Below, one piece after another: positions 51,595-59,846 of a stretch of 64,000 bases of DNA. The stretch's first letter is position 1, and each line of letters opens with the position of its first letter. This DNA comes from an uncultured Muribaculaceae bacterium. Lineage in GTDB: Bacteria; Bacteroidota; Bacteroidia; Bacteroidales; Muribaculaceae. The DNA lies in contig CAJUBC010000003.1 in the NCBI GenBank assembly GCA_910584545.1, forward strand, positions 1 through 64,000, in the 5' to 3' direction. The notes under the pieces are model-generated. The model did not search any database. It had not been told where the DNA came from and was given only the letters and a program-made list of their open reading frames with translations. A program made the position numbers and the translations under genes.

Positions 51595-52674
51595 TTACCG
51601 CAGTACGCTCCGCATCCTGCGAGTAAATCTGTCCCATGAGAGGCGGCTGTCGAACTCCCTGCGGGCGTTCTCGCCGAGCCGGCGGCGCAGCGCGGTGTCG
51701 GTGGCGAGCCTCCGCATCGCCTCGGCGAGGGCATTGGCGTCGGCCGGCGGCACGAACAGCGCCGTCTCGCCGTCAACGAGAAACTCCCGCTGGGCGCCGT
51801 TGGCGCAGCACACCTGCGCGCGCCCGCAGCGCATGTAGCGCAGGTTCTCCAGGCCGAAGGCCTCCCTCTGCAGCGAGGGCTGCACGCCGAAATGGCATTC
51901 GGCGATCACGCTCCCGGTCTCGGTGGCCGACGTGTTCCAGTCGATCATCTCCATCACGCCGCGCGCCATGGCGCGGCTCCGCAGCTTGTCGAGGAAGTCG
52001 GGGCTACCCTTGCCGCATATCTTCATGCGCAGCTTCAGGTCGCGCAGGCTCACCAACGCGTCGATGATCGTCTCCAGTCCCTTCCCCTCCACGAGCGGGC
52101 CATGGTACATGGCCGTCACCGGACCCTTCGACGGCTCCGCCGTAGGAGGTGCCGGAGGCAGGTTCAGCGAGTTGTGGATGATATGCACCCTCCCTTCAGG
52201 AATCGGTGCCGGATCCGGACTCCATGTGCTGCGGAAGGCATCGTATGCCAAGTGCGACACGAAGATGTGGATGTCGATGTTCCGGTATATCCTTCTGAAA
52301 AGCCGCGAGTCGCGGCCCCGGCGCACCGAATGGCGCGTCGACACCACGCGGATGTCCGGACGCTTCGCTATCCGCTTGGCGAGCAGCGCGGTGAAGGCGT
52401 CGCGGTAGCGGTGTACGTGTACTATCCCCTCGCCGACGGGTATCTCCCTGAGCATCGAGGCGAGGATCATGGCCGACGCCGGGTCGAAGAAGCCGCGCAG
52501 CGGGGCATGGCGCAGCTCCGCGCCGACGGCGCGGAAGCGGTCGTCCACCGCCTTGGCGTCGCGGGTGAGCGCCGTCACCCGCCACCCCTCGCCGAGGAAA
52601 TGGCTGCAGAGGTCGAGCGCGTACTGCCGCGCCCCTCCCCAGTGGTTGGATGAAATCAGATGTATCAGCCGCAT
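51595..52674 (-). CDS. Glycosyltransferase, GT4 family
   Basis: 359-aa GT-B enzyme. The N-terminal domain starts with LIHLISSNHWGGARQYALDL, and the C-terminal half has the nucleotide-sugar block LQREAFGLENLRYMRCG with the E-x-F-G-L signature. It probably adds a sugar to a surface polysaccharide or lipid carrier; donor and acceptor are unknown. It lies 4 bp after the dehydrogenase gene and 100 bp before fcl. Confidence 0.88.
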   Translation of the reverse strand: MRLIHLISSNHWGGARQYALDLCSHFLGEGWRVTALTRDAKAVDDRFRAVGAELRHAPLRGFFDPASAMILASMLREIPVGEGIVHVHRYRDAFTALLAKRIAKRPDIRVVSTRHSVRRGRDSRLFRRIYRNIDIHIFVSHLAYDAFRSTWSPDPAPIPEGRVHIIHNSLNLPPAPPTAEPSKGPVTAMYHGPLVEGKGLETIIDALVSLRDLKLRMKICGKGSPDFLDKLRSRAMARGVMEMIDWNTSATETGSVIAECHFGVQPSLQREAFGLENLRYMRCGRAQVCCANGAQREFLVDGETALFVPPADANALAEAMRRLATDTALRRRLGENARREFDSRLSWDRFTRRMRSVLR

Positions 52675-52678
52675 CCGC

Positions 52679-53797
52679 TTAGTTCGTCCCCGAGAGCATC
52701 ACGCTGATGTCTACGCAGGGCATTCCGAGATAGCTCCCGACAAGCTTGTCCACCAGTTTACCGTCGTATGTCACCATTCCTCCCTGCATGCCGGGGGTGG
52801 TGGCCACCATCCCCTTGAAGCCGTTCTTTATGGCCATCTCCTCGAGGAAGTTCACAAGGATGTTCGACATCGCCATGGCGACGGTGCGGGGCACCGACAC
52901 CGAGGGATGGCTCTCCCTGAGGTCGATCACGAAGACAGTCTCCTTGAGGCTTGCCGACAGGTTCTTGGGGAATTCGAAGGGACGGGTGGTGTTGCATTGG
53001 ATGATCGCGTCGGCGGCCTTGACGAGGTTGGTCAGCACGCGGGGATGGATGGTGGTGAGCTCCACGCGGTCCCTGCACTGGCTGCGCGCCAGCTGCAGCG
53101 CCGACACGTCGTTGTCCATCAGCACCACGCGCGCTCCGGTGCCCACGGCGGCGTTCGCCGCCGAGATCGCCTCCGTGCCCGAGCCGATCACCAGCACCTC
53201 GCAGGGATTCAGGCCGGCCACGCCGGCAAGCAGCACACCCTTGCCGCCACCTAAGTATGAGAGCGACTCCTCGGCGTACATTATCGCGGCGCGGCCGTCG
53301 ATCTCGTCGATCACGTCGGCGAAGATCTGCACGTCGTGGTGGCTCACCATGTTGTCGAGGCAACCGGTGGATATATGCTGCTTGAGGAGGGCCTTGATCA
53401 CCGCCGGGTCGAACATGCCGTCGCCCATCATCGAGAGCAGGGCCGCCCCCTTGCTCATTTTCTTTATGTCGGCTATCCGGAGCGGAGTGTAGCTCAGGAC
53501 CACCGGGCATTTCAGAGCCTCCTCGCGGCTCACTATCTTCACGCCGTACTCGGCGTAGGTCTCGTCGCTGAAACTGATGTCGACTCCCGCGCCGGCCTCC
53601 ATCGAGATCCGGATGCCGCCGGAGGTGAGCATTCCGCAGGCCTCCGGCGTGAGCAGAAAGCGCGTCTCGTCGGTATCGGCATAGTTGCCCACCAGACCTA
53701 TGTGCAGTCCCGGAGAGGAAATCTCCATCGTTTCCAGTTCGGCCTTTGTCTCATGTGCTCCCCCGGGGAGCTTCTTGTCGTTCTTGTCCGTAGCCAT
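52679..53797 (-). CDS. Alanine dehydrogenase / transhydrogenase-alpha family protein
   Basis: 372-aa protein of the alanine dehydrogenase and PntA family. The N-terminal substrate domain has TRFLLTPEACGML and MEAGAGVDI, and the Rossmann domain has EVLVIGSGTEAISAANAAVG and later VVLMDN. The canonical PntA/Ald glycine-rich motif is GxGxxG, here GSGTEA, so cofactor use may differ. It could interconvert alanine and pyruvate; it may equally be a family member of other specificity. It starts the glycan group, with the glycosyltransferase 4 bp downstream. Confidence 0.8.
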   Translation of the reverse strand: MATDKNDKKLPGGAHETKAELETMEISSPGLHIGLVGNYADTDETRFLLTPEACGMLTSGGIRISMEAGAGVDISFSDETYAEYGVKIVSREEALKCPVVLSYTPLRIADIKKMSKGAALLSMMGDGMFDPAVIKALLKQHISTGCLDNMVSHHDVQIFADVIDEIDGRAAIMYAEESLSYLGGGKGVLLAGVAGLNPCEVLVIGSGTEAISAANAAVGTGARVVLMDNDVSALQLARSQCRDRVELTTIHPRVLTNLVKAADAIIQCNTTRPFEFPKNLSASLKETVFVIDLRESHPSVSVPRTVAMAMSNILVNFLEEMAIKNGFKGMVATTPGMQGGMVTYDGKLVDKLVGSYLGMPCVDISVMLSGTN

Positions 53798-53865
53798 AGT
53801 ATTCGGAATTTAGGGTAATGCAAGACTCGGGTCCTTAAATTCTCACACCGCCCGGGTCTTATGTT

Positions 53866-54795
53866 CTACTTGCTCATGGTGAAATGGCGCGAGGCGAGGC
53901 GGTAGCCGTCGCAGAACACCTCCACCGTGTAGTCGCCGGGGGTCAGCGTGGTGTTCACGTCCCAGTAGATCGACACGTTGGTCTCCTCGTTGGCGTATTC
54001 CACAGCCCGCTTCGCGGTGTATGCCACGCTCTGGCCGTCGATGCGGAAGGAGCCTCCGCCGCCGAGCAGCGTGCCCTCGGGCGAGATCACCCGCATGTAG
54101 AATTCCTTCATGCCGGGGGCGGCCGTGTTGTTGGGGCTTACGGTGAAGCTTACGCCGAGCTGGCGGGCCTTGCCGATCTTCTTCTCCACGCGCCCCTTCT
54201 TGTTGTAGGCGTGGAATCCCACATTGGTGATGTTGAGCTTCTTGGCGAGCTTCACGGTCTGCGTCAGCTCGGCGTTGCTGGCCGTAGCCTGCGTCACCTG
54301 CGACGACAGTGCCTGGTTGCGCTCCTGCACCTGCTGGATCTCCTGCTTCAGGCCGGCGTTCTCCTCGCCGAGGCGCTTGATCTCCTCGAGATAGTGGCGG
54401 ACGATACCCTTGAGGGTGGCGATCTCCCCCTCGAGCTTCTTGATCTTCGCGCGGCTCGAGGCCATGTCGCGCGAGTGGGATTTCTTCTCGTCGTTAAGTT
54501 CCTTGATCAGGCCCTCCACCTTCATGCGGGCCTCGTTGTACTTCTGCACGAGCGAGTCGTTCTTGAGGTAGATCTGCTGGCCCTCATACTGGTTGAAGTC
54601 AGCGTTCAGCTGGTTGAACTCGCTGGTGAGCAGCAGCTGGTCGTTGGCGATCGCGAGGCTGTCGGCGCGGGCCTGCGCCTCGTTCACCGCCGAGGTGGTG
54701 CGCGAATTGTTCACTATCAGCACCACGATAAGTATTATCAAAGCCGCCAGCACACCGATGGCGCCATATACCAAGGTCTTAAGTTTCTTATTCAT
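53866..54795 (-). CDS. Membrane-anchored coiled-coil protein
   Basis: 309-aa protein. One N-terminal membrane helix (about 9-29, LVYGAIGVLAALIILIVVLI) is followed by a coiled coil of about 160 residues (LKGIVRHYLEEIKRLGEENA) and a C-terminal beta-rich domain (about 200-309, ending SRHFTMSK). The coiled coil probably spans the periplasm. It resembles conserved Bacteroidales proteins of unknown function. It has its own consensus promoter at 54870-54901. Confidence 0.8.
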   Translation of the reverse strand: MNKKLKTLVYGAIGVLAALIILIVVLIVNNSRTTSAVNEAQARADSLAIANDQLLLTSEFNQLNADFNQYEGQQIYLKNDSLVQKYNEARMKVEGLIKELNDEKKSHSRDMASSRAKIKKLEGEIATLKGIVRHYLEEIKRLGEENAGLKQEIQQVQERNQALSSQVTQATASNAELTQTVKLAKKLNITNVGFHAYNKKGRVEKKIGKARQLGVSFTVSPNNTAAPGMKEFYMRVISPEGTLLGGGGSFRIDGQSVAYTAKRAVEYANEETNVSIYWDVNTTLTPGDYTVEVFCDGYRLASRHFTMSK

Positions 54796-54869
54796 AAAGC
54801 CGGGTCATAATGTCGGGGCCATAATGTAAGCTCAGCCCCCGCAGTTTATACGCTGTTTATATTTGAATG

Positions 54870-54901
54870 CAAATATAATCAATCTCCCCGAAACAACCAA
54901 A
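54870..54901 (-). promoter_or_regulatory. Bacteroidales-type promoter of the coiled-coil gene
   Basis: On the minus strand TTTG (54901-54898), 20 bp, then TATATTTG (54877-54870) form a full consensus match, 75 bp before the gene. Confidence 0.7.
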
Positions 54902-54925
54902 TATACCTGCGCCAGCCAAGGAAAC

Positions 54926-54945
54926 CCGATGCTCCCGCATCGAGG
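54926..54945. repeat. CCGATGCTCCCGCATCGAGG repeat, copy 1
   Basis: 20-bp sequence with an internal hairpin (CGATGC/GCATCG), identical at 57157-57176. The bases just before it are also alike in both places (AAGGAAACC and AAGGGAACC). Confidence 0.7.
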
Positions 54946-54968
54946 AGAGCGCGGTCCGGTGCAATAAA

Positions 54969-55019
54969 GCGGGGTACGCGCCCGGGCCGGCAGACTGGCC
55001 TCCGGGTAGCGTACCCCGC
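54969..55019. repeat. Long-hairpin repeat, copy 1
   Basis: GCGGGGTACGC and GCGTACCCCGC form the ends of a long stem with the inner stems CCCGG/CCGGG and GGCC. About 42 bp from the left end are identical to copy 2 at 56133. It lies about 50 bp downstream of a secreted-protein gene fragment. Confidence 0.75.
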
Positions 55020-55070
55020 ACCTCATCACTCTGTCTCGTCACTTATTACCTCATAACTCTGACTTCTGAC

Positions 55071-55346
55071 TTATTGTCTCTCTGACTTCTGACCTAAATC
55101 TACGAACTTATTGCCGTCGCAGATGTAGATTCCGCCGCGGACCATCGAGGAGACGCGCCGTCCCATCATGTCGTAGATGGGAGCATCACTCCGTACGGTG
55201 TCAACTTCGGACGGTAGGGCCTCTATGGAAACCGTATCCCCGAAGTCCGACATGGTGAATACCGTCTTTCCCTCGTCGATACATTCCAGGAAGCCCATGA
55301 GATATATGCCGTTGTCCGCTTCCGTCAGACAAAACATAGTCATCAC
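55071..55346 (-). pseudogene. Fragment of a secreted-protein gene (C-terminal sorting tail)
   Basis: 91 codons without a signal peptide. The last 40 residues (APIYDMMGRRVSSMVRGGIY) form a sorting-type C-terminal tail as in neighbouring exported proteins. The 5' side is lost: the frame opens at GTG (55346) inside the end of the 103-bp repeat element. It is likely the remnant of a gene cut by that insertion. Confidence 0.6.
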
Positions 55347-55450
55347 CTGACTTCGTCACTTTTGGGAGGCTTTCAGAAGCCGCTATTGAAAATCTGCGAT
55401 TTAGCGTGATATTTGGGTGATTTAGGGTGACGCAATAACGAAGTCAGGTG
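55344..55450. mobile_element. 103-bp MITE-like element, copy 1
   Basis: The core 55346-55448 is identical to copy 2 (55955-56057). Ends CCTGACTTCGT and ACGAAGTCAGG are inverted repeats; in this copy CA before and TG after extend the palindrome to 13 bp. There is no ORF inside. Confidence 0.8.
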
Positions 55451-55512
55451 TGGTAAACAATTTATAACCACATTTCAAAACTTGATAGTAAATTGCATTT
55501 ACTCAGTATTAT

Positions 55513-55842
55513 CCTCACGCAAAGGCGCAGAGGGCTCGCAAAGTATTTCAGTCGTCAATTTTATTAAACCTTCATGTTCAGCAAGTTCATATTCAGCCAG
55601 CTGTACCTGTCGCTTACGCGAAGGTGCGCTGTCGCTGCGTTCAGCAAGGCCGCAGAGTCGGACGCGTGGATTAACTCAGTGTCTGAGTGACGAAGTCAGA
55701 GGTGTGCGGGCGTATGGCTCTCTGCGTGCTCGCTGGGCGAAGCCTCAGCAACCTCTGACCTCTCCACTTTTGCCACGATCCTGACACCTGACTCCTACGA
55801 AAAATAACAACCTTTGCGAGCCCTCTGCGCCTTTGCGTGAGG
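55513..55842. repeat. 31-bp perfect inverted repeat enclosing 268 bp
   Basis: 55513-55543 begins CCTCACGCAAAGGCGCAGAG; 55812-55842 is its exact reverse complement. The interior is noncoding and includes GTGACGAAGTCAGAGGTG, like the end of the 103-bp element. The arm resembles a short CTCTGCGCCTTTGCG word that recurs in intergenic DNA of unrelated bacteria; I recall this but cannot check it here. Confidence 0.75.
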
Positions 55843-55951
55843 TTAAAAGACTGAAACAAACCGCATTGGCCAAATTATAACTACTAATTGTTGACTCGAC
55901 CAATATTTTATGAGTAGTTAAACAAATTGGATATTTATTACTTGCTTATAG

Positions 55952-56060
55952 TTTCCTGACTTCGTCACTTTTGGGAGGCTTTCAGAAGCCGCTATTGAAA
56001 ATCTGCGATTTAGCGTGATATTTGGGTGATTTAGGGTGACGCAATAACGAAGTCAGGAAA
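55952..56060. mobile_element. 103-bp MITE-like element, copy 2
   Basis: The core 55955-56057 is identical to copy 1. The flanks differ (TTT before, AAA after) but are again complementary to each other, extending the palindrome to 14 bp. Confidence 0.8.
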
Positions 56061-56132
56061 TTATGCAATTATACAATCAAAAATCACAAATTGGACTTAC
56101 GAAATAAGATTCATGCCTGTATATAAAGCAAA

Positions 56133-56181
56133 GCGGGGTACGCGCCCGGGCCGGCAGACTGGCCTCCGGGTCACGTACCCT
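56133..56181. repeat. Long-hairpin repeat, copy 2
   Basis: The first 40-odd bases equal copy 1 (54969-55019); the right end differs (CACGTACCCTCC). Like copy 1 it sits just downstream of a gene fragment with a sorting tail. Confidence 0.75.
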
Positions 56182-56193
56182 CCATCTCATCAC

Positions 56194-56796
56194 TTACAAC
56201 GCAATCTTGCGGACAGCTGTAGTCTCTCCGCAGGTCGCCTTGGCGATATAGATTCCGCCCGGCAATGCCGATGTCTCCAATACCGCTCTATCATTGCTCC
56301 GAGTCCGGCCAATCAGACTGCCCTCTAACGAGTACAGCTCAAGCGAGACGTCCTCATCGTCGCTGACAGCCGAAATCTTGCCGTCAGTATAAGTCAATGT
56401 CAGAGACTCGTTATATCCGGTTTCATCTATGCCGGTATATTTACTTAGCAATTTGTCGAAATCTGCCTTCGTAAACAATACTTCGCCATCCTTCATGCAG
56501 CTGTCAATATAAAAATAAATCCATCTGCCGTTTGTGGGTTTCGGAAATATTGTCAGAGCGATATCTCCATTACATCCTATACCTTCAACCCATACTTCGG
56601 TGCCGTCGACTCCTGCTTCATGAGTCAATCCATTCGTTACATCAAGGACCTTACGATCAACTCCGTCTGAGGTCGTGACGCTGCCGGAGTCGCGGATCTC
56701 AATATAATCGTCAGGTTGTAGTGTCTCCAATACAGCAAACCGGGAATCCCTGGTTAATCTTGCAAATTTAGTTTCCATATACCACAAATCCAACAT
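56194..56796 (-). pseudogene. Fragment of a secreted-protein gene (C-terminal half with sorting tail)
   Basis: 200 codons with no signal peptide. The last 50 residues (LELYSLEGSLIGRTRSNDRA, then GGIYIAKATCGETTAVRKIAL) form a sorting-type tail, preceded by a beta-rich stretch with YIEIRDSGSV. The N-terminus MLDLWYMETKFARL is not a signal sequence, so the protein is probably truncated or read from an internal start. It could be a real but non-exported protein. Its base composition is lower in GC than the nearby housekeeping genes. Confidence 0.5.
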
Positions 56797-57181
56797 AAAT
56801 CCCCTAAAAATCAGCTTGTCACAATCTTTTTTTGTAATCTCTTAAAATCACTTTGCTGAGAACTATGGCAGCATCCCTATGGTTCATGCGTTATTTGTCA
56901 GCCATTCCAAAATCCTTCGCGCGTCTTATTCGCCTTTGGACCGCGCTCCCCTCAACGCGGAGCGTTGGGGTTCCATAGCTTCGCGACCGCGCTCTTGGAA
57001 TTGAGCGGAGCAAGGTCCCGAATGCAAAATTACGGCGGGGGTTTGCATATTCCAAAAGAATATTTCGGGCGTCTAATTTTCAAACGATTGTAATATAGAG
57101 CGATACCGACGCGTAAAAATGAAAATTTCGGGCGCGGTCGCGAAGCTAAGGGAACCCCGATGCTCCCGCATCGAGGGCCTC
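56797..57181. other. 385-bp intergenic region with an inverted repeat
   Basis: No gene is seen. GGGGTTCCATAGCTTCGCGA at 56967-56986 is repeated in reverse complement at 57134-57158 with two differences, and copy 2 of the CCGATGCTCCCGCATCGAGG hairpin follows at 57157-57176. A lone TAATTTTG -7 element is at 57029-57022 (minus). Confidence 0.6.
57157..57176. repeat. CCGATGCTCCCGCATCGAGG repeat, copy 2
   Basis: Identical to 54926-54945. It lies 6 bp after the stop codon of the DUF4294 gene, where the hairpin could serve as its terminator. Confidence 0.7.
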
Positions 57182-57814
57182 TTACAACGCGCCTTGCTCT
57201 ATCAGCAGGGCTATGCGCTCTATCATCGCGTCGGTCTTGTCTTTCTTCGGATTGAAGCCCCCTTTCATGTTCATGCCGAAAAAGCGTCCGAACGTCTGCC
57301 AGAATCCCGCCCGGAAACTCCCCAAAAAGGCTTTCACTATGCTGTAGGAGGTCTGGTCGGTCTCCCTGTTGATCAGTTTCAGCAATACCTTTCCCTGGTT
57401 CTTCGTCATCGTCTTCACCACCGGCTTGTATTGCTCGAATATGTCCCGCTCAAGGCGCTTCAGATGCTCCTCACGCTTCTTCTTGTCGGGGATGGTCTGG
57501 ATATACTCGTAGGTCTCGCAGAGCGTGGCGAAGGCGAGTTTGGCGTACGGCAGCGTCTTGCGCACGTCGCGCACGGTGCGCCAGTAGAACTGCTCCTGCT
57601 TCTTGTTCTTGAACTTCAGGGGCGGGAACACATAGACATCGCGGATATAGGTGAGGCGGCAGGTGTCGCCATATTCATCCACGATATGCGTGAAACCCTT
57701 GTAGGCCTTCACCTTCAGCTGAAGTTCCCCCTGCTCCTGCGCGTGAAGCCGCGCGCCTCCGCACACAGACAGGAGCGCGACCGACAGCATGATTATGAAA
57801 TCCCGAAATCTCAC
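57182..57814 (-). CDS. DUF4294 family protein
   Basis: 210-aa protein with a signal peptide (about 1-26, ending HAQ). The conserved block is GDTCRLTYIRDVYVFPPLKF, then YWRTVRDVRKTLPYAKLA, a pattern of the DUF4294 family known only from Bacteroidetes. It is likely periplasmic; the function is unknown. It overlaps the WbqC-like gene by 4 bp (ATGA), and that gene overlaps lepB, so the three are translationally coupled. Confidence 0.88.
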   Translation of the reverse strand: MRFRDFIIMLSVALLSVCGGARLHAQEQGELQLKVKAYKGFTHIVDEYGDTCRLTYIRDVYVFPPLKFKNKKQEQFYWRTVRDVRKTLPYAKLAFATLCETYEYIQTIPDKKKREEHLKRLERDIFEQYKPVVKTMTKNQGKVLLKLINRETDQTSYSIVKAFLGSFRAGFWQTFGRFFGMNMKGGFNPKKDKTDAMIERIALLIEQGAL

Positions 57815-58377
57815 AGCAGAGCGAAAATTGTGTTTCTTCCTAAACGGAATAATGCGTCGAAAATTGAAACGGAACTGTTAACTTTTGTTTCATACTCCCT
57901 TATCACGCCCCTGAGACGCTCCCTGTTCTCCACCGCGCAAGCAGTGGAGCCGAGCCACCGCAGCGCTATCGCGTGCAGCCCCCGGTTGAAGCCGTCGAGC
58001 GATTCCCCTCCGGAACCCTCATAGACGCTCTCCAGCTCGGGGAAGAGATGCTGGAAGTAGGGAGTGCGCCCGTAGGCGGCGTTCCACGCGCCGAGATGCT
58101 CGCGGCGCCATTTGCCGTGGTCAGAGAGAAGAGGGGAGGGGAGCGACGCGCCCCGCGCGCCTCCGAACCGCTTCAGCACGCCGGCTCCTCCATCCACCGG
58201 CACAGAGAGCCGCTCCGGACCCTGCGGCCCCGTTATCACGCTCCTCGCGAAAGCCTTCCCCGTCACTTCCGTCTCGACACACGCCCGCGCCGCAGCCTCG
58301 TCGGCAGTCAGCCCCGAAGCCACCGCGCGGAAATAACAGGCATACCACCCCGCCGAGGGGGCGAACGGTATCACCAT
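57811..58377 (-). CDS. WbqC-like family protein
   Basis: 188-aa protein. The WbqC-like hallmark is KWRREHLGAWNAAYGRTPYF followed by QHLFPELESVY. WbqC homologues occur in O-antigen and polysaccharide loci, but their activity is unresolved. The start at 58377 (MVIPFAPSAGWYACY) overlaps the lepB stop by 7 bp; an upstream start 42 bp further on lies wholly inside lepB and lacks family-like sequence. Confidence 0.8.
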   Translation of the reverse strand: MVIPFAPSAGWYACYFRAVASGLTADEAAARACVETEVTGKAFARSVITGPQGPERLSVPVDGGAGVLKRFGGARGASLPSPLLSDHGKWRREHLGAWNAAYGRTPYFQHLFPELESVYEGSGGESLDGFNRGLHAIALRWLGSTACAVENRERLRGVIREYETKVNSSVSIFDALFRLGRNTIFALL

Positions 58378-59795
58378 TTCCCCTTGTCGGGATTCGGATT
58401 GCGCAGCACGCGGTTCCATCTCACCTTGCCGTCGAACAGGCTGCGCTCCTTGTCGAGCGAAAGGATGATGAACACAGGCGAGCCAACCACGTGGTCCTCG
58501 GGAACGAATCCCCAGTAGCGCGAATCGGCCGACCGGTCGCGGTTGTCGCCCATCATCCAGTAATAGTCCATCTTGAAGGTATAGTACTCCGACGACTCGC
58601 CGTTTATGTAGATCTTACCGTCGCGCATCTCGAGGCTGTTCCCCTCGTAGGTGCGTATGGCACGCTCGTAGAGCGCGTAGTTGTCGGGGGTGAGATGCAG
58701 AGTAGAGCCCCGCTTCGGAATCCAGATCTCCCCCATGTCGGGACGCGTCCAGCCGTAGTCGGCGCCGGCGGGGAACACGCCGGTGAGGTCGAGCATGCCG
58801 CTCTTCGACTCGCGCACGAGCGGACCGATCACCTCGGGCCACTTCTCAAGCTCGGCCTTCATGGCCGCCGTAAGCGGCACGTCGTAGAAGGAGAAGCCGT
58901 TGTACTCGTCGCGTATCGGACCCTGCGCGTCCTCGGCGCGCACGCCGAGTTCCTGCCACTTCCCGGCGGGAACGGGACCGTTCACCGGGATGATGTAGTT
59001 GTACTGAACATTGTCAGGCTCGGCGATGGCTTTGCCGTCGATATATATGACGTCGTCCTTGATGCTGAGGCATTCGCCGGGAAGACCGATGGTACGCTTC
59101 ACGTAGTTCTCGCGGCGGTCAACCGGCCGCCATACCAGCTCGCCGAACATCTCCGGATTGTTCTGTATGTGCGCCTTGGGGTCCATGACGCCCTTGGCGC
59201 GCAGTTCGGCGCATATCTGGTAGTAGTCGGGGTTCTGCACCTTCAGGGCCACCGTGTCGCCCTGCGGATAGTTGAACACCACGATGTCGCCCCGGCGGAT
59301 GGAGCGCACGCCGGGCATGCGGTGATAGGGAAGCTGGGGCTTCTCTATGTAGCTCTTGGTGTTCACGATCGGCAGCGTGTGCTGCGCCAGCGGGAAATGG
59401 ATCGGGGTCTGCGGCACGCGCGCGCCGTAGACGGTCTTGTCCACCCAGAGGCGGTCGCCCACGAGCAGCGACTTCTCGAGGCTCGAGGAGGGAATCTCGT
59501 ACTGCTGGCCGATGAAGGCGAATATGAAGTAGATGAGCACCAACGCGTAGACTATCGCGTCGACCCACGCCATGACGGTGCGCGTGATTCCCTTCCTGTT
59601 CTTCCACCAGGCCCAGGGGATGAACTGGGTGATGTAGATGTCGATGAGCAGCGGCCACAGCAGGAGCAGCCAGGGGTTGCCCATCAGTATGACCCAGAAA
59701 AAGAATATCAGCGATACGATCGCGAAGCGTATCCAGCGCGACTTCTTCACGCCGCGCAGCCTCTCCTTCAATGAATATGGTTTCTTGCTTTCCAT
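58371..59795 (-). CDS. lepB: Signal peptidase I
   Basis: 474-aa enzyme that removes signal peptides from exported proteins. Three membrane segments occupy about 20-110. The catalytic serine lies in YEIPSSSLEKSLLVGDRL and the general-base lysine in NYVKRTIGLPGE; the late GDNRD box is MMGDNRDRSADSRYWGFVPE. It is longer than the E. coli enzyme because of an insert of about 170 residues between the Lys and GDNRD boxes, as in other Bacteroidales enzymes. The start at 59795 (MESKKPYSLKER) is favoured over one 21 bp upstream. It is preceded by dapB after 51 bp. Confidence 0.95.
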   Translation of the reverse strand: MESKKPYSLKERLRGVKKSRWIRFAIVSLIFFFWVILMGNPWLLLLWPLLIDIYITQFIPWAWWKNRKGITRTVMAWVDAIVYALVLIYFIFAFIGQQYEIPSSSLEKSLLVGDRLWVDKTVYGARVPQTPIHFPLAQHTLPIVNTKSYIEKPQLPYHRMPGVRSIRRGDIVVFNYPQGDTVALKVQNPDYYQICAELRAKGVMDPKAHIQNNPEMFGELVWRPVDRRENYVKRTIGLPGECLSIKDDVIYIDGKAIAEPDNVQYNYIIPVNGPVPAGKWQELGVRAEDAQGPIRDEYNGFSFYDVPLTAAMKAELEKWPEVIGPLVRESKSGMLDLTGVFPAGADYGWTRPDMGEIWIPKRGSTLHLTPDNYALYERAIRTYEGNSLEMRDGKIYINGESSEYYTFKMDYYWMMGDNRDRSADSRYWGFVPEDHVVGSPVFIILSLDKERSLFDGKVRWNRVLRNPNPDKGKW

Positions 59796-59846
59796 AAGGT
59801 AATCTATATTTTGCAAATCCCTCCCCTTTATTTCCGGTTAGCCCCC

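Larger units (their letters stand above)
54796..55070. other. Repeat-containing intergenic region
   Basis: These 275 bp contain the coiled-coil gene promoter, the CCGATGCTCCCGCATCGAGG hairpin (54926-54945) and copy 1 of the GGGGTACGCGCCCGGG hairpin repeat. No gene is seen. Confidence 0.6.
55347..56193. other. 847-bp noncoding, repeat-rich region
   Basis: No gene is credible here. It contains both copies of the 103-bp element (one at each end), a 31-bp inverted repeat pair enclosing 268 bp, and copy 2 of the long-hairpin repeat. Short ACGAAGTCAG-like and CTCTGAC-like words recur at 55686-55790. Confidence 0.7.

Noticed and set aside
54796..57181. A complete insertion sequence in the repeat-rich region
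   Set aside because: Inverted repeats are present, but no transposase frame or catalytic motif was found, so only small non-autonomous repeats can be claimed.
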